From: Labia minor
Taxonomy: Eukaryota; Arthropoda; Insecta; Dermaptera; Spongiphoridae
Direction of reading: 5' to 3'
DNA length: 64,000 nt
Assembly (NCBI GenBank): GCA_963082975.1
Contig: OY720348.1
Span: 67,853,719 to 67,917,718 of the forward strand
The notes under the pieces were generated by a model that worked only from the letters and a program-made list of their open reading frames with translations, made no database searches and was not told the DNA's origin. Below, piece after piece: positions 12,701-23,258 of the stretch; positions within the stretch are counted from its first letter, which is position 1; each line of letters opens with the position of its first letter. The position numbers and the translations under genes were made by a program.

Positions 12701-15101
12701 CAATTTTGATCATGTAGGGTGATAGATAGAACCCAGCTATAGTCCGGGAGATGAAAGTTGGTGCATGAAGGGTGCATGGTTGGGTTCCGCCACGGCCAGT
12801 AGAGGCCCTCCTAGAGTAATTTCCCTTCCTCAGTCTTCTACTCTCTCAAACTAACTATAAAAAATGCGCAACAGAGCTGCGCGGTGTGGTTTCGATGGAA
12901 TGGTGGGGGCAAGCGCGGGAACTGGTTGGCCGAAGGTGGGGGTCGGCTCGTGCACCAACTTTCATCTCCCGGACTATAGAGACGGATTCTCATGTCAGGC
13001 CTGGGACTTGAACCCAGGAACACGAAGTTAAGTCAAATGTTTTGCCCTCCTCGACTGTCTCTATATAATACAAATAATTTTAATAAATTATATTTTTTTA
13101 AAAATATTGAATAATATAAAATTAATTTGGAAATTATATTGGATGTTTAATTTCATGTCAAAAGAACAAATATGTAAGGACGACGATTTTTTTATTTGTA
13201 TAAATAACGGGACAGAATATTCATTTTTACTATAATATAGGATGCAATAAAGTACGGCAAGGTTTGTGAAAAGTTAAATATTAATTATAATCATACTATT
13301 CTGAGTAAAACATGGGTTTACGAGAGATATAATCATTTCAAAGAAAGTCGTCAAGTCATTAAGAGTTCTAACACATGAAAATTTGAAAAAAAAACATCCA
13401 TATTTCACACTTTATTGGTTGTTTATGAATTATGGTCAAAAATAACATCTAATAATCTAATATTTAAGATTTAAAAAACTAATTCTGTTTAAAAGCGCAT
13501 AAAGATTATGCTATTCTTCGTTAGGCAACCCCCGCAATTCCTCTGAAATGTCATCTTATTTTAGGTTATAGCTTCTATGCTACTTTCAAATATTATGATC
13601 ATATTCTCCTCTCTTAAAGACATGGATCAGGGCTTCAATATAGTAATAGTTTTATAATCCCGTATTAATTTTTCTGTCCTCCAAATAAACATAACCTTGA
13701 AGGACCATCGTGTTGTTATCAAAGGGTAGATGAAAATAAAGGGCGCTACAGTGAAAGAACTTCAAGCTAGCCCAAAGATCAAATCCTAAAAGTTTTTCAA
13801 AGGTTGGAAACGTATAAATAAAATTATTTCTATAAAAACGAGTATCCTCTTTAATTTTTGAAAAATATTCATATATATAAATAATTTAATTAGTTACCAA
13901 TTAGATAATGAGTAAATCCAACTCGTGAACTTCTATAAACTAGAATAACACCATTTTCATCCATATGAGTGATATACATTGATGGACTTTTCATTTTTGG
14001 ATAAGTAAAACGCATTTGAAGATGAATATTATCTACATTTTCAAGGAAATCACTAAAATATCGTCCCGTAGCTTGAATAAGTTGATCATAACTAAAAGAA
14101 AAATAATTATAAGAATAGAAAATATATAATGCATATAAATATATATTAATTATTATAATATATAATATAATTTTGTTTTTTCTTATTTAGAATTTTATAC
14201 GGGTAATTATTTTTCATTTAAGAATGTGTAATGTTCAGATTAACTATTATTCTTGAGTAAATTAAAGATGTTACAGATAAAAACTAATAATAACATATTC
14301 TGGATTGTAAGTACAGGGTGGCGCAAAAAGATGGGAACTTTTGAAGAAAGAAAAAAACAAGGAACAATTTTTTTAAAAATTTATTCAGGGTGCTCAATGT
14401 ACAGTACAACATTGGAAATTAAAGAAACATTCAAGTTTTGAAGATAATATCGTCTTGCTGGATGAATTCAGCAAGGTAGGGTTTTGGGACGTGTATTGTA
14501 TACTACACTCTTCAAGTAACCCCATAAATAAAAATCGCACACTGATATGTTGGGTATTGACTTTGAAAACACTTGGTTTCACAACAAGACGGGGCAACTG
14601 CACATACTGCAAAAGTATCAATGGCAGCGGTCAGGCGCCTGTTTGGTAACCACGTCATTTCCAGGAACGGTGACATTGTTTGGCCACCTCGTTCCCCCGA
14701 CTTATTAGTGTGCGATTTTTATTTATGGGGTTACTTGAATTGAGCACCCTGAATAAATTTTTAAAAAAATTGTTCCTTGTTTTTTTCTTTCTTTAAAAGT
14801 TCCCATCTTTTTGCGCCACCCTGTATAACAACATGATTATTAAATATGTCTCTTATATTGTATTATGATTAAAAACAAAGTACTGATATATTTACCCAAA
14901 ATTGGTAAAAAACCGAACAAAACATCTTCCAAAAAAGGTCATGAAATAATCTTTATCTAATCCTTGGCCAATAACAGTTGCAGAGCAACTAGCAAGTGTT
15001 GATATGAGACTATCTGGATAAATCTGATGGGTGTTGAAGACTGGATATTTGCAACCAGCTAATTCGCAAATGCGTGCCCATTTTTCTTCCCCATACTCTT
15101 T
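9760..15101 (-). CDS. Gyc-88E-like: atypical soluble guanylyl cyclase, Gyc-88E-like (first coding exon not found)
   Basis: Twelve coding exons on the minus strand, all phases matching: 15101-14896, 14091-13898, 12444-12205, 12135-12002, 11836-11553, 11478-11371, 11128-10957, 10905-10762, 10615-10462, 10389-10280, 9978-9892, 9807-9760; 626 aa. Order: haem NO/O2-binding domain (KTHQIYPD-like [18 protein letters not shown], the probable axial His in NIHLQMRF, and the Y-x-S-x-R haem-propionate motif YRSSR), PAS-like HNOBA domain ([48 protein letters not shown]), coiled coil ([21 protein letters not shown]), cyclase domain ([34 protein letters not shown]). It makes cGMP from GTP in the cytosol; relatives respond to O2. 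The guanine-recognising Glu (VETVG) and Cys (RYCLFG) are present, but the two metal-binding Asp positions read Glu (FCELID) and His (VGHVYM), a beta-like subunit. The start, expected to encode about 14 residues (MYG...), was not located upstream. Confidence 0.92.
12720..13064 (-). mobile_element. tRNA-derived SINE-like element with internal perfect inverted repeat
   Basis: On the minus strand 13064-12978 is a tRNA-like head: A-box GTCGAGGAGGGC (13055-13044), B-box GGTTCAAGTCCC (13014-13003), and GAGAC/GTCTC ends that can pair like an acceptor stem. The body carries a perfect 28-bp inverted repeat (12738-12765 with 12951-12978) around a 185-bp loop, and is much GC-richer than its surroundings. 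It sits in cyclase intron 13897-12445. Boundaries at the body end are uncertain. Confidence 0.55.
13190..13380 (+). pseudogene. possible mariner helix-turn-helix remnant
   Basis: A short open stretch reads [15 protein letters not shown], which resembles the N-terminal DNA-binding segment of mariner transposases (x-VYEWHKRFKEGR). No other transposase motif follows within reach. Low-confidence call within a cyclase intron. Confidence 0.3.
14312..14825. mobile_element. rearranged mariner-type MITE
   Basis: Terminal inverted repeats start CAGGGTGGCGCAAAAAG at 14314 and return at 14807-14823, flanked by TA on both sides. The right half keeps a Tc1/mariner-type transposase fragment ([21 protein letters not shown]); the left half has an inverted piece of the same coding end. 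It lies in the cyclase intron between exons 14896 and 14091. Confidence 0.8.
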
Positions 15102-15317
15102 CTGCAATATGGAATAAGAAAAAATTATTATCATCAATAATATTATTATCCAATTTTTATAATCTATATTGTAAGAACAATGAAAGACAATTATGAAAAA
15201 ATAAATTTTTTTTAGAAAGATTTTAAAATTTATAATGTTATTCTTTTAAAATGAGTTCAAAATTTATATTCTTATAACTTATTTTAACCAGATTATTTAC
15301 CATTTCTAATGATAATA

Positions 15318-16126
15318 CAGGGTTATTCAAAAAGAAAGAGCATATTTCAAACATTTATTTCTTCCAAACTACAAAAGATGATTATAACGTTAATGGATAG
15401 AGAATAGTTTACAATTACAAGTTTACAATTATGGTATGCATTCAATATGAGCACGTGTGTTACATGACAAATGTCAAAACGGTGGCTCATGTCTTGCCAC
15501 CCACGAATCAGCTGGTCTTTTGGTATCGAATTCACTTCTTTAATAATTCGATGTCGTAGATCTTTAAGAGTGTCAGGCATAGGAGGGAAAAAACACGCCC
15601 CAGATATAAAAACCACAAGGAGTGATATCTGGAGACCTGGGAGGCCACCGTAGATAAAGTTGATCTTCTACTCCTCTTCCAATCAATCCATCGTCCTGGA
15701 ATGGGGTTATTCAAGTAACGTTCGATGTGCGTGGACGTCCCATACTTTTCTCTTTGCAGATGCAACCATCTTCTACGGATTTTCGATGCCACTCAGAAAT
15801 TTGCTTATGACGTGGTGATTGTTTTTTAAATTGAAGGCGAAATGCTCGCTGAACTGCAACAATGGGCTCTAGCCAATTGTAGAACACAAAAAGACTTCTC
15901 CTGTAGTGTCGCCGCCATTTCACTACAGACTACCAACCGACAAATAATACCAGAACAACAACAGCGCCATTGCACAAATGCGGCCTTGATTGGAACTTTG
16001 ATCCGTACTAATAATAAATTGTAAACTTTTCTCTATCCATTAACGTTCGAATCATGTTTCCATCTTTTGTAGTTTAGAAGAAATAAATGTTTGACATATG
16101 CTGTTTCTTTTTGAATAACCCTGTGT
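15318..16126 (-). pseudogene. mariner-type element (lineage 2) with deleted transposase
   Basis: Inverted repeats begin CAGGGTTATTCAAAAAGAAA at 15318 and return at 16105-16123, next to TA. On the minus strand an N-terminal piece (SPVAVQRAFR-like IVAVQRAFRLQFKK, then GRPR) at 15923-15711 is followed, after a deletion, by a C-terminal piece (LKDLRHRIIKEVNSIPKDQLIRGW) at 15616-15470. The catalytic core is gone. It lies just upstream of the first identified cyclase exon. Confidence 0.8.
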
Positions 16127-16283
16127 ATAATATAATACATTAAACAAAAATATATCTACAAAATTCGATAAGGAAAGTTAGATAAAATTTCAAATGAAAT
16201 CTAAAAAATATAAAAATATCAAGGGTAATAGGTAGTATCTTCTCTAAAAACCCAGTAGAGAAGATATCTTCTACAAATATCTA

Positions 16284-17344
16284 TCTACTACATCCCTGCT
16301 CATGATTTTTTCCACCCTCCTCTTACGTGGAAGAATCATGTCCTTTACCTTTGGATTCCTTTGAATCTATTCCCATACTATTCCTCTCTCCCCCTGTAAT
16401 CCATCCCAAAAAAGCAGTTTTATTTGGATGAAAGAGAAATCATTGCATAAATTCATTAAAGAGAAATTAGCTGGAGTGTCTCCACTCGACTATCTCGCAA
16501 TTTGAATTGAATTAAATAACATAATATATTCTATTTAAATTAAATTTAATTAATTATAAATTATAAATTTAAATTAATAAATAATATTTAGGGGCAGCAT
16601 GGCTGAGTGGGTAGAGTACTAGACTTCTACACAGGAAGCCTGAGTTCGAATCCCAGCATAGAACTCAAGATTATATATTTATTTAATTAATAAATTAATA
16701 AATATAAAAATCTAATTCAATTTAACATCGGCTGCCCCACCGAAGAAGGCAAGGGGAAACCACTTCGGTCAAATTTTCCCATGAACACCCTATGACTCCT
16801 GTGGAGTTATTAGGGCCACGACACTTCCGCTAGGAAGTTATCGACAACGAAGAAGATTTATTAAACCAGCGCATGTTTGACTCTTTGTTGATGGAACCAT
16901 GTCACGTGTTGGCGCGTGAGATTTCCAGTGTTAAAAAATTAATTCCGGTACTTTCAGCGATTCAATCAAGCTGAAATTCTATATATAGCAGTTTTATACA
17001 ATCTTTAATCATAAGAGAAATTATCAAACATATATTTTTATTTTTACGGTCACTTTAGAGGAAAAAAAATAAAACGTGGTAAGTAATGACCCTCTTCCGG
17101 TTGAGCAACATTTCTCAAAAGTTGATAGAAAACTGCGAATTTTGAATAATGCCCGTATACCAAATTTCATGATTCTAGCTCAAACCGTTTTTGCGTAATC
17201 TTGTCTACATACATACACACATAAACACACACACAGACAGACATTTTTCTCAAACTTCGTGAAAATGATTCAGGAACCTTCAAAACGTATAAAAACATCA
17301 AAATCTCAACATCGATAATTTTCGTGATCTCTGGCGATAGTAAA
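16284..17344 (+). repeat. duplicated block with family C copy, carrying a SINE
   Basis: Partner of 7676-8300. The family C part runs from 16470 to the terminal CTGGCGATAGTAAAA at 17344. It contains a dinucleotide ACAC tract (17205-17235) and is split by the SINE at 16591-16855. Confidence 0.8.
16591..16855 (+). mobile_element. tRNA-derived SINE with 5-bp target-site duplication
   Basis: RNA polymerase III promoter boxes are plain: A-box TGGCTGAGTGGG (16600-16611) and B-box GAGTTCGAATCCC (16642-16654). The element starts GGGGCAGC and ends in a GAA-rich tail (ACGAAGAAG). ATTTA flanks it on both sides (16586-16590 and 16856-16860). The matching empty site is present in the duplicate at 7676-8300, which proves the borders. 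The body after 16731 is GC-richer and belongs to no SINE family I can name. Confidence 0.85.
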
Positions 17345-17889
17345 AATATTAATCTTCACTGTTGAGGAGACACTGCAAATTATTAACTAAATATATTTGA
17401 ATTTGCAACCCCTTCCATCAAAAAATTATAAAAAAAAAATCATTATTTACACATACTGGACGATCCTCCACTGCCTATTAATCATCAATTTTCATTTGAA
17501 ATAAAATATTTGGAACATTGGACAATAACTTTTTAAAGACAATTATGGAGAAAAGTCTCCTTTTCCCCTTTCTCCCTTCTCTAACCTTTTGAATTCATTA
17601 AAATTCAATAGAAATTAAAATATCCATTAAGTATATCGTTCTTTTATTCCAATCTATTAGATAAGAAGAAATTGTACTTTGTTAATTAAAGGAAAGAGAA
17701 ATGAATTCCCTCATTTCTACTCATGCAAAAAAGTTGTTATTTTGAATTGATATTTTTTTCATTTTCTTTTAATAAAATTAAATTATTCACCTATTACTTT
17801 CTTTTAAAAATTAATTTATTAATTACTATTATTATTAATTTAATTTTTTTTTGTTTATTCATTTATTTTTTAATTACATTATTAATATT

Positions 17890-18060
17890 AAATATTAAAT
17901 AGTACTTGGTTCACCGAGCCGCCGCTCAAATAATTTCAATTTAAAAGAACATAAATTAAAAAAAAATAGTAATAAAACATACAGCCCTTAAACGTACCTA
18001 TTAATGCATTGAAAGACTAAATTATAACATAATGTATATATAGTAATTTTATTTCAAGCT
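17890..18060. repeat. interspersed repeat shared with the right edge of the window
   Basis: The stretch from 'aatttaaaagaacataaa' through the TATATATAG segment is similar to 63795-63930. It is preceded by a GC-rich stretch (CACCGAGCCGCCGCTC). Function and class unknown. Confidence 0.45.
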
Positions 18061-18233
18061 GTACACGTTTAAACGGACACGCAATGGATAGACAGACAGA
18101 CAGACGGACAGACATCATGCTAAAAATACTATTTTTTATTAACAAAATGGATGATTCGTGGAGATATGTGAAAATCTCCACCTGTGAAATTTGGTGTGAA
18201 AACAATACCTTCCCTTCCTATCGTCGGTCGGTA
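18061..18233 (-). repeat. family B repeat fragment
   Basis: Ends on the plus strand at ATCGTCGGTCGGTAAAA, the reverse complement of the family B start, and includes the GACAGACAGACAG tract and the CTCCACGAATCAT segment inverted. Confidence 0.7.
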
Positions 18234-18481
18234 AAAGTGTAATTTATTGACAGCAGCGCCATCTAACAATGATAAGAGTAAAAACACATAAGGATTCCGG
18301 AAGTCAAATTTCCGTGTCACCCACCTGGTTCCTATCAAAAAGACAAATATTTGCTTGTTATTTTAATGGTAAATCAAAATCCAAATTTAAAACGTTTATA
18401 TCACAGACCATCTGCTTTATATTACATATTACTTTTACCAATTATATATTTTATAATTGATAATACATTAATCAATTAAAA

Positions 18482-20237
18482 ATGGATCTTTATTCACAAG
18501 AAGACACAAAATATCCAATATATATAGGTTAGTTTTTATTTCTATGTTTGTTCATCTAAAGTAATGTTAATTGTCACTAAAATTATTTTGTTTAATATTA
18601 TTTGTGATGATATGATTCCTTAAATTGAATTATAAAATAAAAGTTAGATATATAAAAATATAATGATTTAAAATAACTAAACAATTCTTTTTTTAGGTCC
18701 TCTCTATCCTTGTGTATATTGTCATACCAATTTTATAAGTGAGGAATTTTTATCGAAACATCTAAAAAAATGTTTTCATAAAAAAATATTTTGTATTTTC
18801 AAAAATGATTTAAAACTCAAAAAGGATACTGGAGACGAAAAATTTAAAGAAGAAACTGATTCAGTCCATACAGAAGAAAATAATTTACAATGTAATTATT
18901 GTAAAAAGAAATTTAATGTGAAATCACATTTAAATACACACTTATTAATTCATACAGGAGAAAAACCTTTTCAATATAATTATTGTAAAAAGAAAATTAA
19001 TCAGAAATCAACTATAGATCAACATTTATTAATTCATACAGGAGAAAAACCTTTTGAATGTAATTATTGTAAAAAGAAATTTAATCATAAATCACATTTA
19101 AATACACATTTATTAATTCATACAGGAGAAAAACCATTTGAATGTAATTATTGTGAAAAGAAATTTAATGTGAAAGCAAATTTAAATACACACTTATTAA
19201 TTCATACAGGAGAAAAACCTTTTGAATGTAATTATTGTAAAAAGAAATTTAATCATAAATCACATTTAAATACACATTTATTAATTCATACAGGAGAAAA
19301 ACCTTTTGAATGTAATTATTGTAAAAAGAAATTTAATCATAAATCACATTTAAATACACATTTATTAATTCATACAGGAGAAAAACCTTTTGAATGTAAT
19401 TATTGTGAAAAGAAATTTAATATGAAATCACATTTAAAAAGACATTTATTAATTCATACAGGAGAAAAACCATTTGAATGTAATTATTGTAAAAAGAAAT
19501 TTAATGTGAAATCACATTTAAAAACACATTTATCAATTCATACAGGAGAAAAACGTTTTGAATGTAATTATTGTAAAAAGAAATTTAATGTGAAATCACA
19601 TTTAAATACACACTTATTAATTCATACAGGAGAAAAACCTTTTGAATGTAATTATTGTGAAAAGAAATTTAATGTGAAATCAAGTTTGAAAAAACATTTA
19701 TTAATACATTCAGGAGAAAAACCATTTGAATGTAATTATTGTAAAAAGAAGTTTAATCGTAAATCAATTTTAGATCAACATTTATTAATTCATACAGGAG
19801 AAAAACCTTTTGAATGTAATTATTGTGAAAAGAAATTTAATCAGAACTCAATTTTAAAAAGACATTTATTAATTCATACAGGAGAAAAACCTTTTGAATG
19901 TAATTATTGTAAAAAGAAATTTAATGTGAAATCACATTTAAATACACACTTATTAATTCATACAGGAGAAAAACCTTTTGAATGTAATTATTGTAAAAAG
20001 AAATTTAATATGAAAGCAACTTTAAAAACACATTTATTAATTCATACAGGAGAAAAACCTTTTGAATGTTATTATTGTGAAAAGAAATTTAATATGAAAG
20101 CAACTTTAAAAACACATTTATTAATTCATACAGGAGAAAAACCATTTGAATGTAATTATTGTGAAAAGAAATTTAATCAGAAATCAACTTTAAAAACACA
20201 TTTATCAATTCATACAGGAGAAAAAAAAACCTTTTGA
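18482..20237 (+). CDS. poly-C2H2 zinc-finger protein, array cut by a frameshift
   Basis: Exon 1 18482-18527 (MDLYSQEDTKYPIYI) joins exon 2 at 18697 through a GT-AG intron in phase 1. The 528-residue product starts with a divergent Cys2-His-Cys finger (YPCVYCHTNF...KHLKKC), a Lys/Glu-rich linker, then 16 C2H2 fingers of exactly 84 bp each with TGEKP linkers. Finger 2 lacks its first Cys (FQYNYC). Fingers are almost identical in sequence except at helix positions -1, 3 and 6, which contact DNA. Probably a nuclear DNA-binding protein; no SCAN, KRAB, ZAD or BTB domain was seen. Nine A's at 20221-20229 replace the five seen at the same place in other fingers, so this frame ends in GEKKTF-stop, while six more fingers continue in another frame. 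The shortened protein could still fold. Alternatively the insertion is a sequencing error. Confidence 0.88.
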
Positions 20238-20730
20238 ATGTAATTATTGTAAAAAGAAATTTAATAATAAATCAAGTTTAATTAAACATTCATTAATTTA
20301 TACAGGAGAAAAAGCTTTTGAATGTAATTATTGTGAAAAGAAATTTAATGTGAAATCACATTTAAAAAGACATTTATTAATTCATACAGGAGAAAAACGT
20401 TTTGAATGTAATTATTGTGAAAAGAAATTTAATCGTAAATCAACTTTAGATCAACATTTATTAATTCATACAGGAGAAAAACCTTTTGAATGTAATTATT
20501 GTAAAAAAAAATTTAATGTGAAATCACATTTAAATACACACTTATTAAGTCATACAGGAGAAAAACCTTTTGAATGTAATTATTGTAAAAAGAAATTTAA
20601 TCAGAAATCAACTTTAGATCAACATTTATTAATTCATACAGGAGAAAAACCTTTTCAATGTAATTATTGTGAAAAGAAATTTAATCTGAAATCAAGTTTG
20701 AAAAAACATTTATTAAAACATAATGTTTGA
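20230..20730 (+). pseudogene. six further zinc fingers, out of frame with the main array
   Basis: Continues the 84-bp finger repeat without a gap after the A9 tract, in a different reading frame, to a natural end (KHLLKHNV-stop at 20730). The first of these fingers has lost its last His (HSLIYT). The others keep Cys2His2. Either a detached 3' end of the gene above or its true end if the A9 tract is an error. Confidence 0.8.
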
Positions 20731-21697
20731 AAAATAGGCTTAATAATGAAAACAAGATTTTCTTTGAATATAGTTTATATACTTTATAGCACTAATTATA
20801 GTTTAAATCAATTAAAGTCTGATTTGTTTAACTTAGTCTTTATATTTACTATTAAATTTGCTCTATTAATAAATACATTTTTACTAATTATCTATTACAT
20901 TTAAGAATCCTATCATTTATTATCCATATGTTAATTTATTTATTATTTATTTATACATTCTAAAATATGTCTATGACGCTGAAAACAGATATCTTACCCC
21001 AATTCTTATTGTTAGTGATGAAAGGAATCTGAATACCTTTCAATCCCACCTCCTTAAAATAATTTGACTATCATTACATCACTATACATATTAGTAATTT
21101 AATATTTATTTACTACATATGTAGTTAGTATTAAAATTAACTTCCCTATTCCGGTCACAAACTTTTTAATGATTGTTAGATATGAATAAGGAATTTAAAT
21201 GTATGTTTATTTGTATAATAGATAATTCTGAATTCTGTTTGAATAATAAATTTGGAATTAAGTAAATAACATGAACAAACCAATAGAATCATATTATATA
21301 TATATATATATATATATGTTATTGTTATTGGGTTATTGTATATTTAAATTTTTATTTTAAACATAGACTATAAATTGGCGCTCTTCCCATCCAGACAGGG
21401 TGTTCTGCCTCCTGTACCCCCGAAGTGATACATAGTATTTGGTTGAAAATCTGTATGTAATATGTTTACATTGATTTCAATATGTATATGGCTAAAACAT
21501 TTTCCGTTTTATTAAAATTTTAAATATAGAATATATTGTTTGTTAAATTTATCAAAATCTAATTTTATTCTAAATATTTTCAATAATAATAATAATATTT
21601 CATATATTTGAATAGATTATAATTAAATATACAGATTATAAAGTTTTATAATTAAACTCATATCTAATTGAATTTAATAGCAAGTTGATTTTCATAC
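20731..21697. other. intergenic, no gene seen
   Basis: A+T-rich 3' flank of the zinc-finger gene, with AATAAA-type signals near 20870 and a TA microsatellite at 21293-21317. A short GC-richer piece near 21380-21430 (GACAGGGTGTTCTGCC) has no recognised content. Confidence 0.5.
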
Positions 21698-21890
21698 TTT
21701 TTACTATCTCGCCAGAGTCGAGATTTTGATGTTTTTATACGTTTTGAAGGTTCCTGAGTCATTTTCACTAAGTAAGGTTGAGAAAAATATCTGTGTATTT
21801 GTGTGTGTATGTAGACAACATTACGGAAAAACGGTTTGAGCTAGAATCATGAAATTTGGTATACGGGCATTAATCAAAATATGTAGTTTT
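21698..21890 (-). repeat. family C 3'-end fragment
   Basis: Reverse-strand copy of the last ~190 bp of family C, from ACTATCTCGCCAGAG through the 'acgttttgaaggttcctgag' segment to 'ctagaatcatgaaatttggt'. Confidence 0.7.
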
Positions 21891-21899
21891 CTAGCAACT

Positions 21900-22085
21900 A
21901 TTGATGAGACTTAAATTAAATTAAATTTAATTAATTAATTAATTAACTAACTAAATTAGAACACCGTTAGGAGAAATGTATTAGTGTTGACGGAGATTAT
22001 GTTGAAAAATAAAGAAAAAAAAAAAATTAAAAACATCGTTTTTCTTGGTCGGGCCGGAAACTTATCACCCCACCCTCGTATGGTC
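21900..22085 (+). pseudogene. mariner 3'-end fragment (lineage 3)
   Basis: Reads the end of a mariner transposase on the plus strand (EKCISVDGDYVEK with one broken codon) followed by the terminal CCACCCTCGTA-type end. It shares its coding end, terminal repeat and even the low-complexity TTAA stretch with 56030-56457. Confidence 0.65.
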
Positions 22086-22430
22086 TAGAAAAATTAATAA
22101 AATCTAAACCTTTATGAAAAAAACAAATAAAACCATTATTTTAAATTTAAATTATTAAATGTTTATACATAAAGTTAGTAGTAGTTTTATAAAAAGGTTT
22201 AAGTCTCTGACATAAGATTTCCCTAAATTTCATTATAATAAACATTATTCAATAAGAATGATAATAAAATATCAAAATAAAATGATTAGGGAATATTATA
22301 CTCCATTATAACATATAAAATAAAATATATAATTTATTTAATGATTAAATTAAAATATACCTAACACTAAAGGGAAATGAATATTATAATAAACTAAATG
22401 AAATCAAATAAATGATAATTTATTACATAC

Positions 22431-23058
22431 TAGGTTTGTTCGAAAGAAAAGGTGAATTTTGAATTATTTCGAAAAATATTTATTTATTCATCATTATCCA
22501 TTTTGTCCCCTTCAAAGTAATTCCCCTCAAATATAATGATACACTTATGCCAGGCGCTTCTTCTAATCGTCGAAGCACTACTGAAAAATGCGCTTTTCGA
22601 TATGGCCATCAGCTCGTACTTCGATTCCGAATTTATCTCATCCATCCAACGCTTTCCTTTCATTGGTCTCTTCAGTTTTGGAAATAGGAAAAAGTCGCGG
22701 AGACCCAAATCTGGTGAATACGGTGGTTGAGGCATGATTACGGTGTTGTTTTTGGCCAAAAAATCACGAACAAGCAATGATGTGTGAGCTGGAGCATTAT
22801 CATGATGCATTATCCATGATTTGTTTTTCCACAATTCCGATCGTTTGAGCCGTATTGCTTCAAGTAAACGTTGCATAACTTTTTTGTAGTATACTTTGTT
22901 TTTAAAAAGTAAAAAACACAAAAATGTGACTAACTTTTCAGTTGCCAAAAACAAACTACTAATCCAAAATGGCTGATAATATCAACATATGTAAAACATT
23001 TCGAATGTACACAGCCCGCGAAAATTTAAAATTCACCTTTTCTTTTGAACAGACCACA
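22431..23058 (-). pseudogene. mariner copy (lineage 1), broken transposase
   Basis: On the minus strand: [20 protein letters not shown] (second catalytic Asp), [20 protein letters not shown] (third Asp), [33 protein letters not shown]. The N-terminal half is lost. Terminal repeats TTGTTCGAAAGAAAAGGTGAA and its inverse near 23030-23050 remain. Same lineage as 6597 and 51864. Confidence 0.85.
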
Positions 23059-23101
23059 TACAGACTTATAACCAAATCATTTTGGGGTTACAGGAGTAGA
23101 G

Positions 23102-23115
23102 CCCCCCCCCCCCCT
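23102..23115. repeat. poly-C tract
   Basis: Thirteen C's in a row inside strongly A+T-rich DNA, followed by CTGTCTAGG. A likely assembly-sensitive spot. Confidence 0.8.
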
Positions 23116-23258
23116 GTCTAGGTGCGAAGAAAACCCAAGGCGGTCTGAGAAGCTAGTATAGTATATAAGTAAGAAAAAAAAGAAAAAAGAAAATTTAAAA
23201 TATATTTTTTATCTGTTATTTTTCATAGATTCTCTATTATTATATTTATTATCTATGA

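Noticed and set aside
12978..13064. Functional tRNA gene on the minus strand
   Set aside because: Ends can pair, but the anticodon arm is not convincing and the head continues into a repeat-like body.
16591..16665. Functional tRNA gene
   Set aside because: A- and B-boxes are present but no acceptor 3' strand follows directly, and the unit has SINE borders with a target-site duplication.
17440..17500. Candidate 5' exon of the cyclase on the minus strand (GTATGTG donor)
   Set aside because: In-frame stops and no MYG-like start; at best an untranslated exon.
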